Below, in pieces: positions 14,143 to 20,992 of a stretch of DNA of 26,650 nt. Numbering within the stretch: the stretch's first letter is position 1; each line of letters begins with the position of its first letter. The position numbers and the translations under genes are program-made. Where the stretch lies: positions 1 to 26,650 of the forward strand of contig JANLYQ010000001.1 of NCBI GenBank assembly GCA_031365725.1, in the 5' to 3' direction. The notes under the pieces are model-generated. The model was not told the DNA's origin and did not search any database. It was given only the letters and a program-made list of their open reading frames with translations. This DNA comes from JANLYQ01 sp031365725 (GTDB lineage: Bacteria; Actinomycetota; Actinomycetes; JACCUZ01).

Positions 14143-14805
14143 TCAGCCGGCAGTGGGACCAGGCGTCTGGGCAGGAGCGCGGGCAAACGCAGCTGCGGTA
14201 AAGAGGGCCCGAGCGAATGCCTCGTCCGGCACACCGCCGATGTCGGGGCTGGCGTCATCCACGAGGGCGAGGCGGAGCCGGCCGTGGCGGATCGTCCAGC
14301 GAAATGTCAGGGTGCACGTGCACGGCGTCGGCTTCAAGGTCAACACGTCACCGTCAACCGTCCAGGCGCCGTTGTCGGTCTGGACGCCGCGGGACGACCG
14401 CACCTCGTACCGGCCTCGAGTGATCCGCAACGTCCAGCCCGTGGGGTAGCCCTGCTCCACCGTGACCACGTCGGCATGGGCTGCCAGTCCGGCCTCGGTC
14501 AGGGTGCGCTTCACCTGTGCCATCGTCACAGTTTCGGTCACCCAGGTGTCCTGCAGCAGCACCCGCGCCTGCGCGTTGGTCAGTGGGCTGGCGACGACCC
14601 GCCCGCTGGTGTCGTGGCGACCCCTCAGCGCGAATGGCACGGCCACACCGATGGCCACCAGCACGACGGCCGCCAGGGCGCTGCGGCTGATGCGCTGGCG
14701 GCGACGGAACCGGCGCCTGGTCGCAGCCAAATGCCACTCCACGTCCGGCGCGACGGTGGCAGCGACCCGGGTGAGGTTGTCGCGCAGGCTCCGGTCAGGA
14801 GGCAT
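14143..14805 (-). CDS. Single-pass membrane protein, putative anti-sigma factor partner
   Basis: A 220-aa protein with a short cytoplasmic N-terminus (residues 1-41) that is very basic just before the membrane (ATRRRFRRRQRISR). One transmembrane helix follows (about 43-60, ALAAVVLVAIGVAVPFAL), then an extracytoplasmic domain of about 150 residues with no family I recognise, containing a CTC pair in PTPCTCTLTFRW. Its start overlaps the end of the ECF sigma gene by 11 bases and has AGGAGG nine bases upstream. Overlap, topology and position are typical of an anti-sigma or sensor partner. The N-terminus lacks the HxxxCxxC zinc anti-sigma motif and any cysteine, so the anti-sigma role is inferred from context only. 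Confidence 0.7.
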   Translation of the reverse strand: MPPDRSLRDNLTRVAATVAPDVEWHLAATRRRFRRRQRISRSALAAVVLVAIGVAVPFALRGRHDTSGRVVASPLTNAQARVLLQDTWVTETVTMAQVKRTLTEAGLAAHADVVTVEQGYPTGWTLRITRGRYEVRSSRGVQTDNGAWTVDGDVLTLKPTPCTCTLTFRWTIRHGRLRLALVDDASPDIGGVPDEAFARALFTAAAFARAPAQTPGPTAG

Positions 14806-15277
14806 CTTCGGACACCTCCTCCTTGAGCAGCTCAGCGAGCCGATGTCGGGCACGGTGCAGCCAGACCTTGGCGGCAGACTCGGTGCAGTCCAGCAGGTCG
14901 ACGATCTCGGCGATGGATCGGTCCTCGAAGTAGTACAGGACGACGGCAGCACGCTGCTGGCCCGGCAACACGCGGATGGCGTGCAGCAGATCGACGTCGG
15001 CCTGTCGATCATTCGTGATCGGAGACGGCTCGCTCTGGCGTTCGATGCGCGCGCGGAGCCGTTCGCGGCGCACGTGCTTGCCGGCCCGTCGGATGGCGAC
15101 CCGACGCACCCATGCGCCGGGCCGCTCGTAACGGTGCACCTTGGGCCAGTGCTGCAGCAGGGTGAGGAACGCGTCCTGAGTGATGTCCTCGGCCCGCTGC
15201 CGGTCGCCCACGATGAGAAAGACGGTGCGTGCGACATGGGTGAACTCCGCACGATAGAAGCTCGTGTAGTCGTCCAC
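14795..15277 (-). CDS. ECF-type RNA polymerase sigma factor (SigE-like family)
   Basis: A 160-aa ECF sigma factor that redirects RNA polymerase to a stress regulon. Region 2 is recognisable in FYRAEFTHVARTVFLIVGD, then RAEDITQDAFLTLLQHWP, then the PGAWVRRVAIRRAGKH stretch. Region 4 includes LPGQQRAAVVLYYFEDRS, then IAEIVDLLDCTESAAKVWLHRARHRL as the -35-binding helix-turn-helix. The GTG at 15277 is chosen because GGAGG (15285-15289) lies seven bases upstream; a GTG at 15310 would add 11 residues (MSAGQVPGGGP) and absorb that site. It overlaps the following membrane-protein gene by 11 bases. Divergent from furA across a 159-base gap, where part of the control for both should lie. Confidence 0.93.
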   Translation of the reverse strand: MDDYTSFYRAEFTHVARTVFLIVGDRQRAEDITQDAFLTLLQHWPKVHRYERPGAWVRRVAIRRAGKHVRRERLRARIERQSEPSPITNDRQADVDLLHAIRVLPGQQRAAVVLYYFEDRSIAEIVDLLDCTESAAKVWLHRARHRLAELLKEEVSEDAS

Positions 15278-15400
15278 TGGGCCGCCTCCGGGCACCTGAC
15301 CGGCGCTCACCCTGGGCGGGGTGGAGCAGGACGCAACGGTAGGTCTACCTCACACAGCCCTGAGCAGTCACCAAAGTTACGAACCGTCCGGCGTCTGGTC

Positions 15401-15429
15401 TTGACTCATTCCAGAAAAGCGCCAAGACT
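15401..15429 (+). promoter_or_regulatory. furA-katG promoter and likely FurA operator
   Basis: TTGACT (15401-15406), 17 bases, then AAGACT (15424-15429), seven bases before the furA GTG, so the mRNA is probably leaderless. The AT-rich segment tcttgactcattccagaaaa (15399-15418) stands out from GC-rich surroundings and closely resembles, as I recall, the AT-rich FurA-binding box upstream of mycobacterial furA. That predicts autoregulation by FurA, relieved by peroxide. Confidence 0.7.
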
Positions 15430-15436
15430 CCAAGAC

Positions 15437-15937
15437 GTGACCCCGCGGACCGACGTCGAGCACCTGCTACGGGACGCCGACCTCCGCGTCACCCGCCCGC
15501 GGGTCGCCGTACTCACTGCGGTGCACGCCCACCCGCATGCCGACACAGACACGATCACGAGGGCTGCGCGCGCCGATCTAGGCGCCGTTTCCCACCAGGC
15601 CGTGTACGACGTTCTGCGCGCACTCACGACGGCCGGGCTGGTGCGCCGGATCGAGCCCGCCGGGTCGGTGGCCCTGTACGAGTCGCGGGTCGCGGACAAC
15701 CACCACCACGTCGTGTGCCGGTCCTGCGGTGACGTCGCCGACGTCGACTGCGCTGTCGGCGCCACGCCGTGCCTGACCGCGGCCGACGCCCAGGGATTCA
15801 CGATCGACGAGGCAGAGGTCACCTACTGGGGCATCTGCCCGTCCTGCGCGACAACCGACAAGCCCACCACCACCAAGACCACCATCATCACCCCCCACCC
15901 ATCGAACCGCTCGGCTCGGAAGGATCACCGTGTCTGA
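15437..15937 (+). CDS. furA: FurA, peroxide-responsive Fur-family repressor
   Basis: A 166-aa metal-dependent repressor that controls itself and katG. The N-terminal winged helix reads LLRDADLRVTRPRVAVLTAV, HPHADTDTI and VSHQAVYDVLRALTTAGLVRR in separate stretches, very close to M. tuberculosis FurA. The metal-binding part has DNHHHVVCRSCGD (His cluster plus CxxC) and a second CxxC in GICPSC. The C-terminal tail (Thr/Lys-rich, then SARKDHRV) is longer than in the mycobacterial protein. GTG start with no ribosome-binding site, consistent with a leaderless transcript from the promoter seven bases upstream. Its last eight bases overlap the katG start, coupling the two. Confidence 0.93.
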   Translation: MTPRTDVEHLLRDADLRVTRPRVAVLTAVHAHPHADTDTITRAARADLGAVSHQAVYDVLRALTTAGLVRRIEPAGSVALYESRVADNHHHVVCRSCGDVADVDCAVGATPCLTAADAQGFTIDEAEVTYWGICPSCATTDKPTTTKTTIITPHPSNRSARKDHRV

Positions 15938-18143
15938 CACCCATGATGCAGTCGTAGGAGACATGAACGAGGAGACCGGCGGCTGTCCCGTCGTGCACTC
16001 TCCCGGCGGTACGACGAACCGCGACTGGTGGCCCGACCAGCTCGACGTCAGCGTCCTGCACGCCAACAACCCCAAGGGCGACCCGCTGGGCGCGGACTTC
16101 GACTACGCCGAAGCCTTCAACGCCCTCGACCTGGCCGCGGTGAAGGGTGACATCGGCGAGGTCATGACGACGTCGCAGGAGTGGTGGCCTGCCGACTTCG
16201 GCCACTACGGTCCGCTGTTCATCCGCATGGCGTGGCACAGCGCCGGCACCTACCGCATCGAGGACGGACGCGGCGGTGCCGGCGCCGGGCAGCAACGCTT
16301 CGCGCCCCTCAACAGCTGGCCCGACAACGGCAACCTCGACAAGGCGCGGCGTCTGCTGTGGCCGGTGAAGAAGAAATACGGCAACAGCCTGTCCTGGGCC
16401 GACCTCATGGTTCTGGCCGGCAACTGCGCGATCGAGTCGATGGGTCTTCCCACCTTCGGTTTCGGTGGCGGTCGCGCCGACGTGTGGGAGCCCGAGTCGG
16501 TCAACTGGGGAGCCGAGGCGGAGTGGCTCGGCGACGCCCGCTACACCGGGGACCGTCAGCTGGAGAACCCGCTCGGTGCCGTGCAGATGGGCCTGATCTA
16601 CGTCAACCCGGAAGGCCCCAACGGCAACCCGGATCCGCTCGCCGCGGCCCACGACATCCGCGAGACCTTCGCGCGCATGGCGATGAACGACGAGGAGACC
16701 GTGGCGCTGATCGCCGGCGGTCACACGTTCGGCAAGACCCACGGCGCGGCAGACCCGGCCGAGTACGTCGGTCGCGAGCCGGAGGCTGCGTCGCTGGCGG
16801 AGCAGGGCCTGGGGTGGAAGAACGGCTTCGGCACCGGCAGCGGTGGGGCTGCGATCACCAGCGGCCTCGAAGGCACGTGGACCCCGACGCCGACGACCTG
16901 GGACAACAGCTATTTCGACACCCTGTTCGGCTACGAGTGGACTCTCTCCAAGAGCCCGGCCGGTGCGTCACAGTGGATCCCGACAGACCCGACCGCCGCC
17001 ACCACGGTGGTCGATGCCCACGACCCGTCGATGACCCACCCGCCGGTGATGCTCACGACCGACCTGTCGCTGCGCGTCGACCCGGCGTACGAGCAGATCT
17101 CGCGGCGTTTCCACACCAACCCGGCGGAGTTCGCCGACGCGTTCGCCCGGGCGTGGTTCAAGCTCACGCACCGCGACATGGGTCCGATCGCTCGCTACCT
17201 CGGCCCGGAGGTCCCGGCCGAGCAGCTGATCTGGCAGGACCCGGTGCCTGCTGTCTCGGCGCCGCTGGTCGGAGCCGACGACGTGGCCGGTCTGAAGGCG
17301 TCGATCCTGGCGTCAGGACTCAGCATCTCCCAGCTGGTCTCGACTGCGTGGGCGTCGGCGTCGACGTTCCGCGGCACCGACAAGCGCGGCGGTGCCAACG
17401 GCGCCCGGGTGCGGCTGGCCCCGCAGAACGGCTGGGACGTCAACGACCCGGCCGAGCTGGCCGCAGTGATCGGCGCCCTCGAGGGCATCGGACGCGATTT
17501 CAACGCCGGGCACACCGGCGGCCCGCAGGTCTCGCTCGCCGACCTCATCGTGCTCGGCGGCAACGTCGCGGTCGAGCAGGCAGCCAAAGCGGCCGGCGCC
17601 GACGTCGAGGTGCCCTTCACCCCGGGTCGCACCGACGCCTCGCAGGAGCAGACCGACGTCGACTCCTTCGCGGTGCTCGAGCCGACTGCGGACGGCTTCC
17701 GTAACTACGGCGGCAAAGGTGTGGGACGCCCGGCCGAGTTCCAGCTCGTCGAGAAGGCTCGGCTGCTGACTCTGACAGCCCCCGAGATGACCGTGCTCGT
17801 CGGCGGACTGCGGGTGCTCAACGCGAACGCCAAGAAGTCCCAGGTCGGTGTCCTGACCAAGCGACCCGAGACATTGACCAACGACTTCTTCGTCAGCCTG
17901 CTCGACATGGGCACCACGTGGCAGGCCACCTCCGAGGCCGCGGACACCTACGAGGGCCGCGACCGCGTCACCGGTGACCTGAAGTGGAACGGCAGCCGGG
18001 CCGACCTCGTCTTCGGTTCGCACTCCGTGCTACGTGCCATCGCCGAGGTCTACGCCAGCGACGGCGCCCAGCAGAAGTTCGTCACCGACTTCGTGACGGC
18101 GTGGACCAAGGTCATGAACCTCGGTCGCTACGACCTCGCCTGA
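15930..18143 (+). CDS. katG: Catalase-peroxidase KatG
   Basis: A bifunctional haem catalase-peroxidase that removes H2O2; 737 aa, the expected length of the two-domain enzyme. The N-terminal active domain has distal Arg99/Trp102/His103 (IRMAWHSAGTYR), the Trp102-Tyr224-Met250 residues that form the catalase-specific crosslink (GLIYVNPEG; ARMAMNDEE), and proximal His265 (AGGHTFGKTHG). Ser311 in AITSGLEGTW corresponds to Ser315 of M. tuberculosis KatG, the isoniazid-resistance position, here wild type. The C-terminal domain is the degenerate duplicated copy. GTG start preceded by GGAAGG and overlapping furA by eight bases. Followed directly by two hairpins. Expected to be induced by peroxide through FurA release. 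Confidence 0.99.
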   Translation: MSDTHDAVVGDMNEETGGCPVVHSPGGTTNRDWWPDQLDVSVLHANNPKGDPLGADFDYAEAFNALDLAAVKGDIGEVMTTSQEWWPADFGHYGPLFIRMAWHSAGTYRIEDGRGGAGAGQQRFAPLNSWPDNGNLDKARRLLWPVKKKYGNSLSWADLMVLAGNCAIESMGLPTFGFGGGRADVWEPESVNWGAEAEWLGDARYTGDRQLENPLGAVQMGLIYVNPEGPNGNPDPLAAAHDIRETFARMAMNDEETVALIAGGHTFGKTHGAADPAEYVGREPEAASLAEQGLGWKNGFGTGSGGAAITSGLEGTWTPTPTTWDNSYFDTLFGYEWTLSKSPAGASQWIPTDPTAATTVVDAHDPSMTHPPVMLTTDLSLRVDPAYEQISRRFHTNPAEFADAFARAWFKLTHRDMGPIARYLGPEVPAEQLIWQDPVPAVSAPLVGADDVAGLKASILASGLSISQLVSTAWASASTFRGTDKRGGANGARVRLAPQNGWDVNDPAELAAVIGALEGIGRDFNAGHTGGPQVSLADLIVLGGNVAVEQAAKAAGADVEVPFTPGRTDASQEQTDVDSFAVLEPTADGFRNYGGKGVGRPAEFQLVEKARLLTLTAPEMTVLVGGLRVLNANAKKSQVGVLTKRPETLTNDFFVSLLDMGTTWQATSEAADTYEGRDRVTGDLKWNGSRADLVFGSHSVLRAIAEVYASDGAQQKFVTDFVTAWTKVMNLGRYDLA

Positions 18144-18149
18144 CTCAGG

Positions 18150-18163
18150 CCGCCTTCGGGCGG
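18150..18163 (+). terminator. katG terminator hairpin (TTCG tetraloop)
   Basis: CCGCC-TTCG-GGCGG starts six bases after the katG stop: a short GC stem with a highly stable TTCG loop. The palindrome TCGTCGTACGACGA (18164-18177) follows immediately and could form a second stem. Confidence 0.65.
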
Positions 18164-18192
18164 TCGTCGTACGACGAACACCGCAGGTCCTC

Positions 18193-18238
18193 GAAGCACC
18201 CTGTACGTCGGTCAGCAGACCGATGTGCAGGGTGCTTC
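18193..18238. terminator. Long 21-bp hairpin downstream of katG
   Basis: Arms 18193-18213 and 18218-18238 pair over 21 positions (19 Watson-Crick plus two G-T wobbles) around a 4-base loop, agca. The outer 11 bp are a perfect match (gaagcaccctg / cagggtgcttc). There is no T-run. It may be a back-up terminator for katG, or an element acting on the next gene, which starts about 110 bases further on. Confidence 0.65.
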
Positions 18239-18349
18239 TGCCGTAAGAGCCTCGTCACCCTTTCGTAAGGCGGTGGTTAGTCGCCCCCGCGCAGAGTCGG
18301 AGCATCCGGCTAGACGGTCGCAAGGCGGCCCCTTGACGTAGGAGTGACC

Positions 18350-19726
18350 ATGGCCATCCTCGACTCGACCATCCGTTCGCAAGCAGGTGTGACCCGGCCG
18401 GCAAGGCAGGTGCGCAGGGCAGTCACCGTCACCGTCGCCGTCGCTGCTCTGGCCGCCGGAGGGGCTGCCCCGGTCAGTGCAGCGACCGTGCCGGCCTGGG
18501 GGAACAGCCCTACGGCGCCCTCAGGTGCCCGAGGCGAGACCTTCGGGGTCAGCGCCGTGCCCGGTCAGGCCTGGGCGGTGGGCGGCTCCAACCCCGGCAC
18601 CGCGCCGACGAGCGCACTGACCACGCCCTATGCCCAGCACTGGGACGGGACCGCCTGGTCGGCGACCCCCGTGCCTCTCGGCAATGTCTATCCGGTTGGC
18701 TCGCAGCTCGCGCGCCTAACAGGGACGGCCGCCGTGGCCTCAGGAGACGTCTGGGCGGTGGGAACCGTCGAGGACGCCTCGTCGCTGCGGTCCCAGTCGC
18801 TTGCCTACCATTGGACCGGCACGACCTGGGCGCGAGTTGCCACGCCCAATCCTGGCAGCGCAGGCACAGGCAGCCGACTGACCGCAGTCGCCGCACGCAG
18901 CGCCGGCGCCATCTTCGCCGTGGGTGCCCAGGACTACCCCCAACGGTCGCTGGTCGAGCGCTGGAACGGGAGCGCGTGGACAGTCCTCCCGACCCCTGAC
19001 CTCGGTCCCCTGACCTCCGTCGCGGTCGACAGCGCCGCCCTGTACGTCGCCAGCAGCAGCCGTATCGCGCGTTTCGACGGTAGCCGCTGGATCCGGCTGC
19101 CCGCGCCGTCCACCTCAGGCAACATCATCCTGTCGGGGCTTGCGCGCACCTCTGGCGTGCTCTGGGCTGTCGGGACCGAGCTGCTCCCATCCGGCGAGGG
19201 CTACTTCCCCCGACCCTTTGCGGCCGCATGGAACGGGTCGTCCTGGGTCACAGTCGGATCGGCTGCAGACAACGGGTTCACGGCGGTGACGGCGAACGGG
19301 TCAGACGTGCTTGCCACGGCCGGGCGCAGCGTCTGGCGACTGCGCGGCACGAGCTCAGCCCAGGAAGTGACCCCGACGCTGGCCACCGGTCACCTTTCGG
19401 CTGTGACGACCGACGGCGCCGGACGAGCCTGGGCAGTGGGATCCGCCGGCACCGGCAGCACCGACGTCCCCGCCCTCATCACCTCGCCGGGCATCGGCCA
19501 AGGTGGCATCGCGGTGGACACCGGAGCCGACACGGCGGATGTGGCCTGGTTTGGCCCGGTCAGCGGTGGAGGATCGTCGGGTCCGTTCGGCACCTTCACC
19601 ACCGGCGGGCTTCCCGTCGGCACCTACACCGTGGTGTCGACTCTCCCCGGTTGCAGCCCGGGCATCGCCACGGCATCCGTGACTGGTGGGATCACGACCG
19701 CAGTCACGGCGCGGGTGATCTGCTGA
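18350..19726 (+). CDS. Secreted propeller-like protein with W(N/D/T)GxxW repeats
   Basis: A 458-aa exported protein of unknown function. The signal peptide has an Arg-containing start and the core AVTVTVAVAALAAGGAA, cleaved near VSAAT (about residue 45). The mature part has recurring blades marked by HWDGTAW, HWTGTTW, RWNGSAW, RFDGSRW and AWNGSSW, each preceded by an AVG or AVGT strand (DVWAVGT, VLWAVGT, RAWAVGS), a beta-propeller pattern common in actinobacterial secreted proteins. A C-terminal domain of about 75 residues contains a Gly/Ser-rich segment and two cysteines (GCSPG and the terminal VIC) that could form a disulfide. The ATG is chosen because AGGAG (18340-18344) lies five bases upstream; an in-frame GTG at 18344 is less likely. 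The DUF2203 gene begins two bases after its stop. Confidence 0.8.
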   Translation: MAILDSTIRSQAGVTRPARQVRRAVTVTVAVAALAAGGAAPVSAATVPAWGNSPTAPSGARGETFGVSAVPGQAWAVGGSNPGTAPTSALTTPYAQHWDGTAWSATPVPLGNVYPVGSQLARLTGTAAVASGDVWAVGTVEDASSLRSQSLAYHWTGTTWARVATPNPGSAGTGSRLTAVAARSAGAIFAVGAQDYPQRSLVERWNGSAWTVLPTPDLGPLTSVAVDSAALYVASSSRIARFDGSRWIRLPAPSTSGNIILSGLARTSGVLWAVGTELLPSGEGYFPRPFAAAWNGSSWVTVGSAADNGFTAVTANGSDVLATAGRSVWRLRGTSSAQEVTPTLATGHLSAVTTDGAGRAWAVGSAGTGSTDVPALITSPGIGQGGIAVDTGADTADVAWFGPVSGGGSSGPFGTFTTGGLPVGTYTVVSTLPGCSPGIATASVTGGITTAVTARVIC

Positions 19727-19728
19727 CG

Positions 19729-20139
19729 GTGCCCACGTCCCACCCGGGCTGGCGGGTGCGACCCTGGGGCATGCCGTTGTACAGCCACGAAGAAGCCGTC
19801 GCCGAGCTCGACCGCATGCTGCCGACGCTGGACGTGATCGTCGCGCTTCGGGCCGACGTCGCCGAGCTGGCGGCAGCGGCCATGCACAACGGTGCGCCGA
19901 CCGGCCTCGGTGGTCTGCCGGAGTACAAGGCGGCGCAGGCCCGGTTGGACGAGCTTCTGACCGAGGTGCAGGCGACCGGCGTCCACCTCAAGGGACTCGC
20001 CCCGCTGCTCATCGACTTCCCGAGCGAGCTCGACGGTGCCGAGGTGCTGCTCTGCTGGCTCGAGGGCGACCGGGAGCTCGGCTGGTACCACCGCCTCGAC
20101 CTCGGCTTCGCCGGCCGCCGGCCACTGCCGGGACACTGA
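19729..20139 (+). CDS. DUF2203 family protein
   Basis: A small cytoplasmic protein, 136 aa from the GTG at 19729. It matches the DUF2203 layout: YSHEEAVAELDRMLPTL at the N-terminus, a helical middle, then the conserved LKGLAPLLIDFPSELDG, EVLLCWLEGDRELGWYH and LGFAGRRPL blocks. The family function is unknown. The GTG follows the upstream stop by two bases, indicating coupling. An ATG at 19771 (MPLYSHEEA) would give a length nearer to family norms and is a real alternative; neither has a clear ribosome-binding site. Convergent with the pentapeptide gene across 100 bases, where only a weak 5-bp hairpin (20182-20197) was seen. Confidence 0.8.
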   Translation: MPTSHPGWRVRPWGMPLYSHEEAVAELDRMLPTLDVIVALRADVAELAAAAMHNGAPTGLGGLPEYKAAQARLDELLTEVQATGVHLKGLAPLLIDFPSELDGAEVLLCWLEGDRELGWYHRLDLGFAGRRPLPGH

Positions 20140-20239
20140 CACCCCGCTGCTCTCATGGTCGTCGCGAAGGATGGACGTGGTCAGCACACGACTGCTGTAC
20201 GGACCGATCCACGGTGGCCTCCGCAAGGCGGCTCTGGCC

Positions 20240-20836
20240 TCAGCTCACGACCAACCCCGCCGCCTCGGCGACCAGCAGGGCCAAGGTGGCGTCGCCGATG
20301 GAACCGTTCCACGCCAGACCTTCGAGGTCGACGCCACTGAGGTCGGCACCGACGAGGTCGGTGGCGCCCAGCCGCGCGCCACGCAGCGTCGCCCGGCTCA
20401 GGTCCGTGTCTCGCAGCACCGTGCGCCGCAGGTCGGCCTCGGCCAGGTCGGCCTCCACGAGACGTACGCCGGTCAGGTCGAGCCCGGACAGATCGGCGCG
20501 CACCAGCGAGACGTAGGACCAGTTGCCGCCTTGAACGGTCATAGTGCGCAGGTTGGCCGAGGTGAACGTCGAGCCCACCAGCTTGCAGCCGGTGAGGGTC
20601 GCCGCGAAGAACGAGGTCCGGTTGAAGGTGCAGCCGGTGAACGAGGTGTCGACGTGGGTCGAAGCGTTGACGCCACCGCCCACGAAGGTGCAGTCCTCGA
20701 ACCGTGCGCCGCGGCTCCTCACCTCGGTCAAGTCGGCATCGATGAAGTGGCAGCCCATGAAGACCCGGGCGCCCAGATCCTCGCCGTACCAGTCGATGTC
20801 GACGTAACGCTCGCCCTGCGCCGGCTGCTGGCTCAT
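20240..20836 (-). CDS. Pentapeptide-repeat protein
   Basis: A 198-aa protein built from A(D/N)LxX-type pentapeptides. They are irregular in the first half (ARFEDCTF, TSFTGCTF, KLVGSTF) and near perfect in the second (ADLSG, LDLTG, ADLAE, ADLRR, TDLSR, ATLRG, ADLSG, VDLEG). Such proteins form a right-handed quadrilateral beta-helix. The size is close to MfpA/Qnr, DNA mimics that protect gyrase, but the family is functionally diverse and I see no specific Qnr loop, so gyrase protection is only one possibility. Several cysteines occupy the repeat core in the N-terminal half. ATG with a GAGGA ribosome-binding site upstream. A 35-bp sequence shared with the 22.5-kb region lies 19 bases before the start. 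Confidence 0.88.
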   Translation of the reverse strand: MSQQPAQGERYVDIDWYGEDLGARVFMGCHFIDADLTEVRSRGARFEDCTFVGGGVNASTHVDTSFTGCTFNRTSFFAATLTGCKLVGSTFTSANLRTMTVQGGNWSYVSLVRADLSGLDLTGVRLVEADLAEADLRRTVLRDTDLSRATLRGARLGATDLVGADLSGVDLEGLAWNGSIGDATLALLVAEAAGLVVS

Positions 20837-20854
20837 CGTCGGTCCTCGCCCATC

Positions 20855-20889
20855 TCGGTAGCACTGTCCACGCCGAGGCTGTCACGATC
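20855..20889. repeat. Dispersed 35-bp element, copy A
   Basis: Begins tcggtagcac and ends ggctgtcacgatc; 28 of 35 bases match copy B at 22493-22527, with mismatches confined to the middle. Read on the minus strand both copies are GTGACAGCC-N12/N16-type spaced boxes: GTGACAGCC, 16 bases, then the invariant GTGCTACCGA overlapping the end. This copy lies 19 bases upstream of the pentapeptide gene and could hold its promoter. Confidence 0.6.
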
Positions 20890-20992
20890 GCCGCCGCCAC
20901 GACGGTCGGGTCGGCCACGCAGCACCTACCCTGCGTGCCGCTCGCCCGGCTCGCCGCCCCGGTGCGGACGGCAAGCCGGGCCGCCACGCGGT

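Noticed and set aside
14462..15436. A long upstream extension of the furA frame
   Set aside because: It runs antisense through the sigma-factor genes. FurA homology begins at the GTG at 15437, just after the promoter.
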